Below, piece by piece: positions 15,539-23,998 of a stretch of 64,000 nucleotides of DNA. The stretch comes from Ohessyouella blattaphilus. GTDB taxonomy: Bacteria > Bacillota > Clostridia > Lachnospirales > Lachnospiraceae. The notes beneath the pieces were generated by a model. That model had not been told where the DNA came from. It saw only the letters and a list, made by a program, of their open reading frames with translations, and searched no databases. Position 1 is the first letter of the stretch. Every line of letters begins with the position of its first letter. The stretch lies in assembly GCF_024721265.1 (NCBI RefSeq), contig NZ_JAMXOC010000010.1, forward strand, positions 33,886-97,885. Direction: 5' to 3'. Position numbers and translations under genes: made by a program.

Positions 15539-16468
15539 ATGGATGTACGGGAGACATTAAAGGATAAACAAAAGATTGTAATTAAGGTAGGGACATCAAC
15601 CATTACCCATGAAGCGACAGGGAATATCGATTTAGATAAGTTAGAGAAGTTCGTGCGCATTCTGACCAACTTGATTAACAAGGGGAAGGAAGTTATCGTC
15701 GTTTCCTCAGGTGCCATCGGGATCGGGCGCAATGTCCTAGGAATGAAAGAGCGCCCTAAGGATAAGGCGACAGCTCAGGCCTGTGCGGCTGTCGGTCAAG
15801 GGAAGCTGATTATGATTTATGAGAAGCTGTTTGCTGAATATGGGTATTTGACGGCTCAGGTACTTCTAACGAAGGAGTCTATCGCCAACAAGACGTGTGC
15901 CCAGCATGCAAAGGAGACCTTTGATCAACTTTCAGCGATGAAGGTAATTCCTATTGTAAATGAGAATGACGCTATTTCGGTAGATGAGGAGAAGTACGGC
16001 AATTTTGGTGATAACGATACCATGGCAGCTTACGTAGCAGCGCTTGTGGAAGCCGACCTACTAATCTTAATGAGTGATATCAATGGACTTTACACCGACG
16101 ATCCGAAAGAGAATCCAAATGCTCGCTTTGTCCATACAGTTAGCAATATCGATAGCAATCTGGTGAAAATGGGACGCGGTGCGAAAAGTTCTGTAGGGAC
16201 TGGGGGCATGGCGACAAAGATTAAGGCCGCGAAGATTGCGACGAAAGCCAATGCGGATATGGTAATCGCAAATGGCAAGAGTATCTATACCATTAATGAC
16301 GTGATGGCAGGAAAGAAGATCGGCACCTTGTTCCTGGCGGCAAATAGCGAATATAAGGGTGAGAATGAGGTGGCACCGATCAAAGATATCTACAAGAAGC
16401 ATATGGATAAGGTGAATAAGCGCAGACACGGAGGTGGCGAGGATGAGTTACATGCAAGTAATTGGTAA
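15539..16468 (+). CDS. proB: Glutamate 5-kinase
   Basis: This 309-residue enzyme phosphorylates glutamate in the first step of proline synthesis. It has an amino-acid-kinase fold with KIVIKVGTST at the start, the VSSGAIGIG loop near residue 58 and GTGGMATKIKAA near 220. It is shorter than enzymes with a C-terminal PUA domain (about 370), so that domain is absent. The open frame extends upstream to 15422, but AAAGGAGAAGAG just before 15539 and the kinase start decide the ATG. Its 3' end overlaps proA by 26 bp. Confidence 0.95.
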   Translation: MDVRETLKDKQKIVIKVGTSTITHEATGNIDLDKLEKFVRILTNLINKGKEVIVVSSGAIGIGRNVLGMKERPKDKATAQACAAVGQGKLIMIYEKLFAEYGYLTAQVLLTKESIANKTCAQHAKETFDQLSAMKVIPIVNENDAISVDEEKYGNFGDNDTMAAYVAALVEADLLILMSDINGLYTDDPKENPNARFVHTVSNIDSNLVKMGRGAKSSVGTGGMATKIKAAKIATKANADMVIANGKSIYTINDVMAGKKIGTLFLAANSEYKGENEVAPIKDIYKKHMDKVNKRRHGGGEDELHASNW

Positions 16469-17690
16469 ACGGGCGAAAGAGGCGAAGAAGAGCATTGCGT
16501 ACTTAAGTCAGGAGGAAAAGACAGCGGCACTTTTGGCGGTAGCGGATGCCTTAGAAGAGAAAGAAGCCGAGATTATGACCGGTAATCGCCTAGACGTGGA
16601 AGCGGCAAAGGCAGCCGGGATGAAGAGCTCTCTCATTGATCGAATGTACTTAGATGAGGCGCGAATCGCCGCCATGGCCGAGGGCCTGCGGGAAATCAGT
16701 CTGTTAGAAGATCCAGTGGGGGCGTTTGATGAAGTGAAGGTTCGTCCCAATGGTCTGCGGATTGGAAAGAAGAGAGTTCCCCTAGGCGTGGTGGGAATTA
16801 TCTACGAATCCAGACCCAATGTCACAGCAGATGCTTTTGGTCTTTGCTTTAAGACGAATAATGTAGCGGTCTTAAGAGGGAGCTCAGATGCGATCAATTC
16901 CAATAAGGCAATTACAAGCGCCATTAAATTAGGGCTTAATCGTTGTAAAATCTCTCAGGACGGAATTATCTTGGTAGAGGATACCAGCTACGAAGTGGCT
17001 GATGAGATGATGAAGCTAAATGAATACCTAGACGTGCTAATTCCTAGGGGCGGGGCGGGTCTTATTAACCGGGTAGTGGAAAATAGTACAGTTCCTACCA
17101 TCGAGACGGGAACGGGGAATTGCCACGTCTTTGTAGACCGCTTTGCTGATCAGGAGATGGCGGTAAATATTATTGAAAATGCCAAGACCCAGCGATTAGG
17201 CGTCTGTAATGCTTGTGAGTCTTTGGTTATCGACCGGGAAATCGCCAGCCAAGTGCTTCCAAAGATTGTCGCCAGACTAGCGGGGCACGGAATTGAAATT
17301 CGCGGTGATGAAGAGGCGAGAAAAATCAGTCCAGAACTTGTAAAGGCGACGGCTGATGACTGGGGAAGTGAATACCTAGACGGGATTATCTCGGTAAAGA
17401 TTGTCGGTGACGTCCATGAAGGGATTGCTCATATTAATGAATATAATACGGGGCATTCGGAGACGATCGTGACGAATCACCTAGAGCACGCGGACCTTTT
17501 CCAGGAACGAGTGGATGCAGCCGCGGTCTATGTAAATGCCTCAACTAGGTTTACCGATGGGTGTGAATTCGGCTACGGTGCCGAAATCGGTATCAGTACC
17601 CAGAAGCTACACGCCCGCGGGCCGATGGGCTTAGCAGCGCTAACCACCACCAAGTTTGTTATCTTTGGTAATGGTCAGATAAGAAAATAA
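16443..17690 (+). CDS. proA: Glutamate-5-semialdehyde dehydrogenase (gamma-glutamyl phosphate reductase)
   Basis: This 415-residue enzyme reduces glutamyl phosphate with NADPH in the second step of proline synthesis. It has the aldehyde dehydrogenase fold with catalytic C258 in VCNACES and the family segment ESRPNVT. The ATG at 16443 has GGAGGT 7 bp upstream inside proB. A GTG at 16434 is in frame but overlaps the ribosome site. It is coupled to proB. The next gene, argC, has its own promoter. Confidence 0.96.
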   Translation: MSYMQVIGKRAKEAKKSIAYLSQEEKTAALLAVADALEEKEAEIMTGNRLDVEAAKAAGMKSSLIDRMYLDEARIAAMAEGLREISLLEDPVGAFDEVKVRPNGLRIGKKRVPLGVVGIIYESRPNVTADAFGLCFKTNNVAVLRGSSDAINSNKAITSAIKLGLNRCKISQDGIILVEDTSYEVADEMMKLNEYLDVLIPRGGAGLINRVVENSTVPTIETGTGNCHVFVDRFADQEMAVNIIENAKTQRLGVCNACESLVIDREIASQVLPKIVARLAGHGIEIRGDEEARKISPELVKATADDWGSEYLDGIISVKIVGDVHEGIAHINEYNTGHSETIVTNHLEHADLFQERVDAAAVYVNASTRFTDGCEFGYGAEIGISTQKLHARGPMGLAALTTTKFVIFGNGQIRK

Positions 17691-17695
17691 AGATG

Positions 17696-17724
17696 TTGCA
17701 TAATATGCATAAATGATGTATAAT
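17696..17724 (+). promoter_or_regulatory. argC operon promoter with double ARG box
   Basis: TTGCAT (17696-17701), 17 bp, TATAAT (17719-17724). AT-rich boxes starting TGCATA (17697) and TGTATA (17717) cover the promoter with the same 20-bp offset as at argG. ArgR repression is inferred. Confidence 0.75.
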
Positions 17725-17740
17725 TATGCGAAAGCTTATA

Positions 17741-17766
17741 ACGAGCCTTTTCATAGGCTCGTTTTT
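17741..17766 (+). terminator. Terminator hairpin between the argC promoter and argC
   Basis: ACGAGCCT (17741-17748) pairs with AGGCTCGT (17755-17762), followed by T to 17766. It could end proBA transcripts, but it lies downstream of the argC promoter, so it would also meet polymerase about 10-35 nt after the argC start site. See findings. Confidence 0.8.
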
Positions 17767-17806
17767 GCATAACGTAAGCTCTTAAGACGGGAAAGAAGGT
17801 ATGAGT

Positions 17807-18847
17807 ATGATTAAGGTAGGAATCATTGGCGCTACCGGGTATGCCGGCGGCGAATTGGTACGAATTTTATTAGGACATCCGGAAGTGAAGATTATCTGGT
17901 ATGGATCACGCAGTTATATAGGTGAAGAGTATGCCAGTGTATATAGAAATATGTTTGAACTCGTAGAAGGTAGATGCCTTGACGATAATCTCGAAGAATT
18001 AGCCCAGCAAGCGGACGTGATTTTTACCGCCACGCCTCAAGGGTATCTAGCGGGGATTTTGACGAAAGAGCTTTTGGCAAAGACGAAAGTGGTGGATTTG
18101 AGTGCAGATTATCGGATCAAAGATGTGGCTACTTACGAGCAGTGGTACGGAATCTCCCATCAAAGCATGGAGTTAATTAACGAAGCTGTCTACGGTTTGT
18201 GTGAAATAAACCGGGAGCAGATTAAAGGGGCGAGATTAATCGCCAATCCTGGTTGTTATCCGACTTGCTCAACTTTAGCTATCTATCCCTTAGCCAAGGC
18301 GGGACTCATCGAGATGAACACTTTGATTATCGATGCTAAGTCGGGAACCAGTGGTGCCGGTCGCGGTGCCAAGGTGGATAATCTATACTGTGAAGTGAAC
18401 GAAAGCATTAAGGCTTACGGTGTGGCCAGTCACCGCCACACTCCGGAAATTGAAGAACAGCTAAGCTACGCTTCCGGGGAAGCGGTAGTGCTTAACTTTA
18501 CACCTCATCTGGTGCCGATGAATCGGGGGATTTTGATTACCGCCTATGGAACCTTAAAGGAAAAAGTTAGTGAAGAAGAGATTCGTTCACTATACGAAGA
18601 GCATTATCAGCAAGAGAAATTTGTTCGTTTACTACCTTCCGGACAGTGTCCCGAGACTCGCTGGGTAAAGGGCAGCAACTATGTGGATGTGAATGTAAAA
18701 GTGGACTCTCGGACAAACCGAGTGATTATGATGGGAGCGATGGATAATTTAGTGAAGGGTGCCGCTGGTCAGGCTGTTCAGAATATGAATCTGATCTTCG
18801 GACTTCCAGAAAATATGGGACTTGACCTTGTGCCGATGTTCCCCTAG
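17807..18847 (+). CDS. argC: N-acetyl-gamma-glutamyl-phosphate reductase
   Basis: This 346-residue NADPH enzyme catalyses the third step of arginine synthesis. It has the Rossmann motif GATGYAGGEL at the N-terminus and catalytic C150 in NPGCYPT. Two ATGs lie 6 bp apart. The second (17807) has AAGAAGG at a proper 7-bp distance and gives the usual family N-terminus MIKVGIIG. It is first in argC-GNAT-argJ-argB-argD and separated by 10 bp from the acetyltransferase gene. Confidence 0.96.
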   Translation: MIKVGIIGATGYAGGELVRILLGHPEVKIIWYGSRSYIGEEYASVYRNMFELVEGRCLDDNLEELAQQADVIFTATPQGYLAGILTKELLAKTKVVDLSADYRIKDVATYEQWYGISHQSMELINEAVYGLCEINREQIKGARLIANPGCYPTCSTLAIYPLAKAGLIEMNTLIIDAKSGTSGAGRGAKVDNLYCEVNESIKAYGVASHRHTPEIEEQLSYASGEAVVLNFTPHLVPMNRGILITAYGTLKEKVSEEEIRSLYEEHYQQEKFVRLLPSGQCPETRWVKGSNYVDVNVKVDSRTNRVIMMGAMDNLVKGAAGQAVQNMNLIFGLPENMGLDLVPMFP

Positions 18848-18857
18848 AGGTAGAGTA

Positions 18858-19310
18858 ATGATAAGAGTAATGAATGAGAAGGACTACGAAGAAGTCTATC
18901 GTCTGTGGAAGCGTATTGAAGGCTTTGGCATGAAGAAGGTAGACGATTCTAAGGAATATGTAGAAAGGTTCTTAAAGCGTAATCCTACCACCAGTATGGT
19001 GGCGGTATATGACGGTAAGATTGTCGGGAGCATCCTCTGTGGACACGACGGCCGGGTGGCTAGTTTTTACCACGTGTGTGTGGACAAGCACTATCGCCGC
19101 CGAGGGATCGGCAGAGCCATGGTGGTAAAGGCAATGGAGGCCTTAAAAGTGGAAGACATTACCAAGGTGATTTTGCTTGCCTATGTCAGAAATGATGGTG
19201 GTAACGCCTTTTGGAACGGTATTGGTTGGACGAAAAGAGAAGATTTAAACTGTTACGATTTTATTTTGAATACGGAGAACATTGTGGCGTTTAATAATGA
19301 GGAGGAATAG
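18858..19310 (+). CDS. GNAT family N-acetyltransferase inside the arginine operon
   Basis: This 150-residue protein has a single GNAT domain: a beta-strand FYHVCVDKHYRRRGIGRAM (around residues 72-90) carries the acetyl-CoA pyrophosphate loop R-x-x-G-x-G. The substrate is not evident. It lies between argC and argJ with short gaps (10 and 3 bp), so it is part of the operon. An N-acetylglutamate synthase role is possible, but argJ in the same operon can already supply acetylglutamate. It lacks the kinase-like domain of classical ArgA. The start at 18858 is preferred over an upstream in-frame ATG within argC. Confidence 0.85.
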   Translation: MIRVMNEKDYEEVYRLWKRIEGFGMKKVDDSKEYVERFLKRNPTTSMVAVYDGKIVGSILCGHDGRVASFYHVCVDKHYRRRGIGRAMVVKAMEALKVEDITKVILLAYVRNDGGNAFWNGIGWTKREDLNCYDFILNTENIVAFNNEEE

Positions 19311-19313
19311 CTT

Positions 19314-20534
19314 ATGAGAGAGATTAAAGGAGGCGTTACTAGCCCAAAAGGATATGAGGCAGCGGCGGTAGCGGCAAATATTAAATATAAAGATAGAACG
19401 GATATGGCCCTAATCATCAGTACCACGCCAGCCGTGGTTGCCGGCACCTTTACCACCAACGTGGTAAAAGCAGCACCGGTTAAGTGGGATATGAAGATTG
19501 TGCAGGCGAAAGAAAAGGCCGGGGCGATTGTGGTGAATTCGGGAATTGCCAACGCTTGTACCGGCGCCGAAGGGGATGGTTATTGTCAAGTGGTAGCCGA
19601 GAAGGCACAGGCAGTATTAGGTATCTCAGAGGCGGTTTTGCTGGGTTCCACAGGCGTCATCGGTATGCAACTACCGGTAGAGAAGATGCTTTCAGGGATC
19701 GAGGCGCTTGCAAAAGCAAAGACAGGTGATGTGGCCGCGGGAACAGCTGCAGCTAAGGCGATTATGACCACAGATACGAAAGAAAAAGAACTAGCAATTG
19801 CTTTTAATATCGGTGATAAAGAAGTAACGGTAGGGGGAATGGCCAAGGGTTCCGGCATGATTCACCCGAACATGTGCACCATGCTTAGCTTTATTACCAC
19901 CGACGCTCTAATTAGTCAGGAAGTGCTTCAGCAAATCCTTAGTGAAGATGTGAGTGATACTTACAACATGATTTCTGTAGATGGTGATACTTCCACCAAT
20001 GATACGGTCCTAGTATTAGCCAATGGTCTAGCGGAAAATGAAGAGATTCTTCCGGGGACGAAGGCGTATGATGATTTTAAGGCAGCCCTTCATCAGGTGA
20101 ATGAATACTTAGCAAAAGCCATTGCCGGTGACGGCGAAGGCGCAACGGCTCTTTTTGAAGTAACGGTGAAAGGGGCGAAAACAAAGAAACAAGCTCAAGT
20201 GATTGCTAAGTCGGTGGTGTGCTCCGATCTTACGAAGACCGCTATTGCCGGACACGATGCGAACTGGGGCCGGGTTCTCTGTGCGATGGGTTACGCCGGG
20301 GAAGAATTTGACCCAGAGGTGGTGGACTTATTCTTTGAAAGTGCTGCCGGCACCGTGCAGATTATGGCCAGTGGCGTTGCTACCGATTATAGTGAAGAAT
20401 TGGCAACCAAGATCCTCTCAGAGGAATACGTAAAGGCGATTGCTGATTTGAAGCAGGGGCAGGAGACGGGTACGGCCTGGGGCTGTGATTTGACCCACGG
20501 ATATATCGATATCAATGCAGATTATAGGAGCTAA
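19314..20534 (+). CDS. argJ: Bifunctional ornithine acetyltransferase / N-acetylglutamate synthase
   Basis: This 406-residue enzyme moves the acetyl group from acetylornithine to glutamate, making the arginine pathway cyclic. The self-cleavage site is visible in [16 protein letters not shown], with T189 as the new N-terminal nucleophile of the beta chain. The residue before it is Cys where many family members have Ala. GAGGAGGA precedes the ATG. It is followed by argB, with the argB ATG 4 bp after this stop. Confidence 0.96.
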   Translation: MREIKGGVTSPKGYEAAAVAANIKYKDRTDMALIISTTPAVVAGTFTTNVVKAAPVKWDMKIVQAKEKAGAIVVNSGIANACTGAEGDGYCQVVAEKAQAVLGISEAVLLGSTGVIGMQLPVEKMLSGIEALAKAKTGDVAAGTAAAKAIMTTDTKEKELAIAFNIGDKEVTVGGMAKGSGMIHPNMCTMLSFITTDALISQEVLQQILSEDVSDTYNMISVDGDTSTNDTVLVLANGLAENEEILPGTKAYDDFKAALHQVNEYLAKAIAGDGEGATALFEVTVKGAKTKKQAQVIAKSVVCSDLTKTAIAGHDANWGRVLCAMGYAGEEFDPEVVDLFFESAAGTVQIMASGVATDYSEELATKILSEEYVKAIADLKQGQETGTAWGCDLTHGYIDINADYRS

Positions 20535-20538
20535 TAAG

Positions 20539-21444
20539 ATGGTAAAAAAACACGAAATGCAAAAATATTTAGATAAGGCAGAGGTCTTAATTGAGGCCCT
20601 TCCTTATATTCAGCGCTTTAACCGTAAGATTATTGTGGTGAAATACGGCGGTAGCGCCATGGTAGATGATGAGTTAAAGGAACAAGTGATTAAAGATGTG
20701 ACCTTGTTAAAATTAGTTGGGTTTAAGCCGATTATCGTTCACGGCGGCGGCAAAGAAATCAGTCGCTGGGTCGGAAAAGTAGGGATGGAGCCGAAGTTCA
20801 TTAACGGGTTGCGAGTAACCGATGACGATACCATGGAGCTAGTGGAGATGGTTCTTGGTAAGGTCAATAAGAACCTAGTGCAATTAGTAGAAAGTCTAGG
20901 CGTTCGCGCTATCGGTGTAAGCGGAAAAGACGGCGGTCTTCTAAAAGTGCAGAAAAAGCTAGCTGATGGCGAGGATATCGGTTATGTGGGAGAAGTGACG
21001 GAAGTGAATTCCGAGATTTTGAACGACCTCCTGGAAAAGGATTTTCTCCCGATTGTCTGCCCAATCGGCATGGATGATGAGTTTAACACGTATAATATCA
21101 ATGCGGATGACGCAGCTTGCGTGATTGCTAAAGCCATGGGAGCGGAGAAGTTAGCCTTCCTTACCGATATTGAAGGGGTGTATAAGGATCCAGAAGATCC
21201 AGAAACCCTGATCTCTGAGCTTCACGTCCGAGAAGCAAAAGAATTAATGTCTTCAGGCTTTATCGGCGGCGGAATGCTACCGAAGCTAAACAACTGTATT
21301 GAAGCGATTGAGTCAGGAGTATCCCGGGTGCATATTTTAGATGGTCGCATTCCTCATTGCTTGTTACTTGAATTTTTCACCAATAGAGGGATCGGCACGG
21401 CGATTTTAGACGATGAGAATACCAAGTTCTATAAGGGAGAGTAA
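20539..21444 (+). CDS. argB: Acetylglutamate kinase
   Basis: This 301-residue amino-acid kinase phosphorylates N-acetylglutamate, usually the arginine-inhibited step of the cyclic pathway. KYGGSAM near residue 36, [10 protein letters not shown] near 72, and the C-terminal [15 protein letters not shown] are conserved. The N-terminal helix ([19 protein letters not shown]) is of the kind present in hexameric arginine-sensitive enzymes. The start at 20539 has TAGGAGC upstream. An earlier in-frame ATG lies within argJ. Confidence 0.96.
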   Translation: MVKKHEMQKYLDKAEVLIEALPYIQRFNRKIIVVKYGGSAMVDDELKEQVIKDVTLLKLVGFKPIIVHGGGKEISRWVGKVGMEPKFINGLRVTDDDTMELVEMVLGKVNKNLVQLVESLGVRAIGVSGKDGGLLKVQKKLADGEDIGYVGEVTEVNSEILNDLLEKDFLPIVCPIGMDDEFNTYNINADDAACVIAKAMGAEKLAFLTDIEGVYKDPEDPETLISELHVREAKELMSSGFIGGGMLPKLNNCIEAIESGVSRVHILDGRIPHCLLLEFFTNRGIGTAILDDENTKFYKGE

Positions 21445-21446
21445 AG

Positions 21447-22619
21447 ATGGAGTATATTCAAGCGGCAGAAAAAGCGATTTTGCATACATATAATCGCTTC
21501 CCCGTGGTTTTTGAACGCGGCGAAGGCGTATATTTATATGATACCGACGGCCAGAAGTATCTAGATTTTGGTGCGGGCATTGCCGTGTCCTCACTTGGTT
21601 ATAGCAATGAAGAGTATAAAGAGGCGATGAAAGCCCAATTTGACAAGCTAATTCATACCTCTAATCTTTATTATAGTGAGAACACAGCACCGGCGGCGGA
21701 GAAGCTTCTGGAACTTTCGGGAATGGAGAGAGTCTTTTTTACCAATAGTGGGACAGAGGCGATTGAGGGGGCACTTAAAGCCGCTCGTAAATACGCCTAC
21801 GGGAAAGAAAGCGGGCGCTATAAGTTTATCGCCCTAGAGCATTCTTTTCACGGGCGTAGCTTCGGAGCCCTTTCGGTAACGGGAACAGAAAGCTACCGCA
21901 CGCCTTTTGAGCCGTTAGTACCGGGAGTAAGCTTTGGGAAGATGAACGATTTGGAGAGCGTAAAGGCCCTGATTGATGACGAGACTTGCGGGATTATCTT
22001 AGAGCCAATACAAGGTGAAGGGGGAATCTTCCCAAGTCAAAAGGAGTTCTTAGCAGGTGTTAGAGCGCTCTGCGATGCGCACGACTTGGTGCTCATATAT
22101 GACGAAATTCAGTGCGGGATGGGACGAACGGGCTCCTATTTTGCTTGGCAGCAATACGACGTAAAACCGGATATCCTCGTTATGGCTAAGGCGATTGGCA
22201 ATGGCTTTCCTGTCGGCGCCTTTGGTCTAAGTGAGAAGCTGGCTACGAATTCTTTAGCACCAGGGGATCACGGGACGACGTACGGCGGGAATCCGTTAGC
22301 TCTTCAGGCGGTGCAAACGGTCGCCACAATCTTTCAGAAAAGCGATATTCTAACCCATGTAAAAGAGGTGGGCAGTTACCTAGAGCAGTCTCTGAAAGCG
22401 TTAATGGCCCAGAAGCCGATTATCAAAGAGGTGCGGGGCGTGGGGCTTATGCAAGGGGTAGAGCTTAAGGAAGCGCCTGGAGCGTATATTCAAAAAGCCT
22501 TTGAGAAGAAGCTTTTATTAATTGGCGCCGGTAGCAATACGATTCGTTTTGTGCCACCACTCGTTATCGAAAAAGAACATGTGGATCAGATGATCCAGAT
22601 TTTGAAAGAAACCCTATAG
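21447..22619 (+). CDS. argD: Acetylornithine aminotransferase
   Basis: This 390-residue class III PLP aminotransferase converts acetylglutamate semialdehyde to acetylornithine. The PLP lysine is K248 in MAKAIGNG. GTEAIEGALKAARKYA and EPIQGEGGI are conserved. It starts 2 bp after argB and is the last recognisable gene of the arginine operon. argF and carbamoyl phosphate synthase genes are elsewhere. Confidence 0.95.
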   Translation: MEYIQAAEKAILHTYNRFPVVFERGEGVYLYDTDGQKYLDFGAGIAVSSLGYSNEEYKEAMKAQFDKLIHTSNLYYSENTAPAAEKLLELSGMERVFFTNSGTEAIEGALKAARKYAYGKESGRYKFIALEHSFHGRSFGALSVTGTESYRTPFEPLVPGVSFGKMNDLESVKALIDDETCGIILEPIQGEGGIFPSQKEFLAGVRALCDAHDLVLIYDEIQCGMGRTGSYFAWQQYDVKPDILVMAKAIGNGFPVGAFGLSEKLATNSLAPGDHGTTYGGNPLALQAVQTVATIFQKSDILTHVKEVGSYLEQSLKALMAQKPIIKEVRGVGLMQGVELKEAPGAYIQKAFEKKLLLIGAGSNTIRFVPPLVIEKEHVDQMIQILKETL

Positions 22620-22705
22620 CTTTTTTACAACGGAATATAGTACAATAGAAGCGTGCATAAGAGAAACTTAATAAGCGATTTGGCGAGTTTATTGAGGATG
22701 TGCGT

Positions 22706-23260
22706 ATGAAGAAAAAGAGAATAACTATTGGTTTATTAATTGCAGGATTAGCCCTCCTGCTTTTGGCGTGTAAAAAAGAGACTAAAGAAGAGGTCATTGA
22801 ACTTTCAGAAGTGGAAGCGGCAGAAGCGCTTCCTGAGGAAGAGCCAGTGCCGATTTTTGTTCACGTCTGCGGTCAGGTAATAAATCCTGGAGTCTATGAG
22901 CTAGAAGAAGGAGCCCGAGTCTTCGAAGCGATTGCGGCCGCCGGTGGTGTGACCGGCGAAGGCGAGGCGTCTTTGCTTAATCTAGCAGAGGTGCTCAGTG
23001 ATGGGATGCGCCTGTACGTACCAAAGGCGGATGAGGTGGTTGCCGAGAGCGAGGGTGCTCCGGGAGAGACGCTGATTAATCTAAATACGGCTTCTAAAGA
23101 AGAGCTGATGAGCTTATCAGGGATTGGCGAGGCAAAAGCAGAAGCAATTATTTTGTATAGAGAAGAAACGGGGAAGTTTACAACGATCGAAGAATTACAG
23201 GAAGTGTCAGGGATTGGCGAGAGTACGTTTAATCGCCTGAAAGATAAAATAAAGGTATAA
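22706..23260 (+). CDS. comEA: ComEA-family DNA-binding competence protein with lipoprotein signal
   Basis: This 184-residue exported protein has an N-terminal hydrophobic segment ending in the lipobox LLAC, an SLBB domain at about residues 50-105 (FVHVCGQVINPGVYE), and a C-terminal helix-hairpin-helix pair (LINLNTASKEELMSLSGIGEAKA, then SGIGESTFNRLK) that binds DNA. Typical ComEA is anchored by a membrane helix. Here the helix doubles as a lipoprotein signal. GTG at 22700 is in frame, but the ATG at 22706 has GAGG at a better distance. It heads a run of five same-strand genes ending in comEC. Confidence 0.9.
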   Translation: MKKKRITIGLLIAGLALLLLACKKETKEEVIELSEVEAAEALPEEEPVPIFVHVCGQVINPGVYELEEGARVFEAIAAAGGVTGEGEASLLNLAEVLSDGMRLYVPKADEVVAESEGAPGETLINLNTASKEELMSLSGIGEAKAEAIILYREETGKFTTIEELQEVSGIGESTFNRLKDKIKV

Positions 23261-23271
23261 ATGGAGAGAGC

Positions 23272-23961
23272 ATGGCAAAACGAGTATTGGTAGTTGATGA
23301 TGAAAAATTAATATTAAAGGGGATTCGCTTCAGCCTTGAACAAGACGATATGCAAGTGGACACGGCGATGGACGGTGAAGCGGCCTTAGAGCTAGCGCAG
23401 GACAATAGCTATGATATTATTTTGCTGGACGTGATGCTGCCAAAGATGAATGGTCTCGAAGTGTGTCAGCAGATTCGTGAGTTTTCTGATGTGCCGATTA
23501 TTATGCTGACGGCAAAGGGCGAGGATATGGACAAAATCCTTGGCCTCGATTATGGTGCTGATGATTACGTAACCAAACCCTTTAATATCCTGGAGGTGAA
23601 GGCCCGGATGAAGGCTATTATGCGCCGAACGGAAAAGAGCGAGAACCATGGAAGCAAGAAGCGAGTCATCGAAAAGGCCGGCATGCGCATTGACTGCGAT
23701 AGTCACTCGGTCTTTATAGGTGGAAACGAAATTAATTTAACAGCCAAGGAGTTTGATTTGATCGAGCTGTTGGCTTTGAATCCGAATAAAGTCTACTCTC
23801 GTGAAGAGCTTCTTAATATCGTCTGGGGTTATGAGTATCCAGGAGATGTGCGTACGGTGGACGTACATATTAGAAGACTGCGCGAAAAGATCGAAAAAAA
23901 TCCAAGTGATCCGAAATACGTTCACACGAAGTGGGGAGTGGGTTATTATTTCAGGGGTTAA
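23272..23961 (+). CDS. OmpR/PhoB-family response regulator
   Basis: This 229-residue regulator has a receiver domain with DDE at 9-11, D53 and K102, and a winged-helix domain from about 130 ending in HTKWGVGYYFRG. GGAGAGAG precedes the ATG, 12 bp after comEA. It forms a pair with the kinase that follows. Its location between comEA and comEC is unusual. The targets are not evident from this sequence. Confidence 0.93.
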   Translation: MAKRVLVVDDEKLILKGIRFSLEQDDMQVDTAMDGEAALELAQDNSYDIILLDVMLPKMNGLEVCQQIREFSDVPIIMLTAKGEDMDKILGLDYGADDYVTKPFNILEVKARMKAIMRRTEKSENHGSKKRVIEKAGMRIDCDSHSVFIGGNEINLTAKEFDLIELLALNPNKVYSREELLNIVWGYEYPGDVRTVDVHIRRLREKIEKNPSDPKYVHTKWGVGYYFRG

Positions 23962-23998
23962 AAAGTATTTACATTTCAAAACGTTAAAAAGTCTGAGA

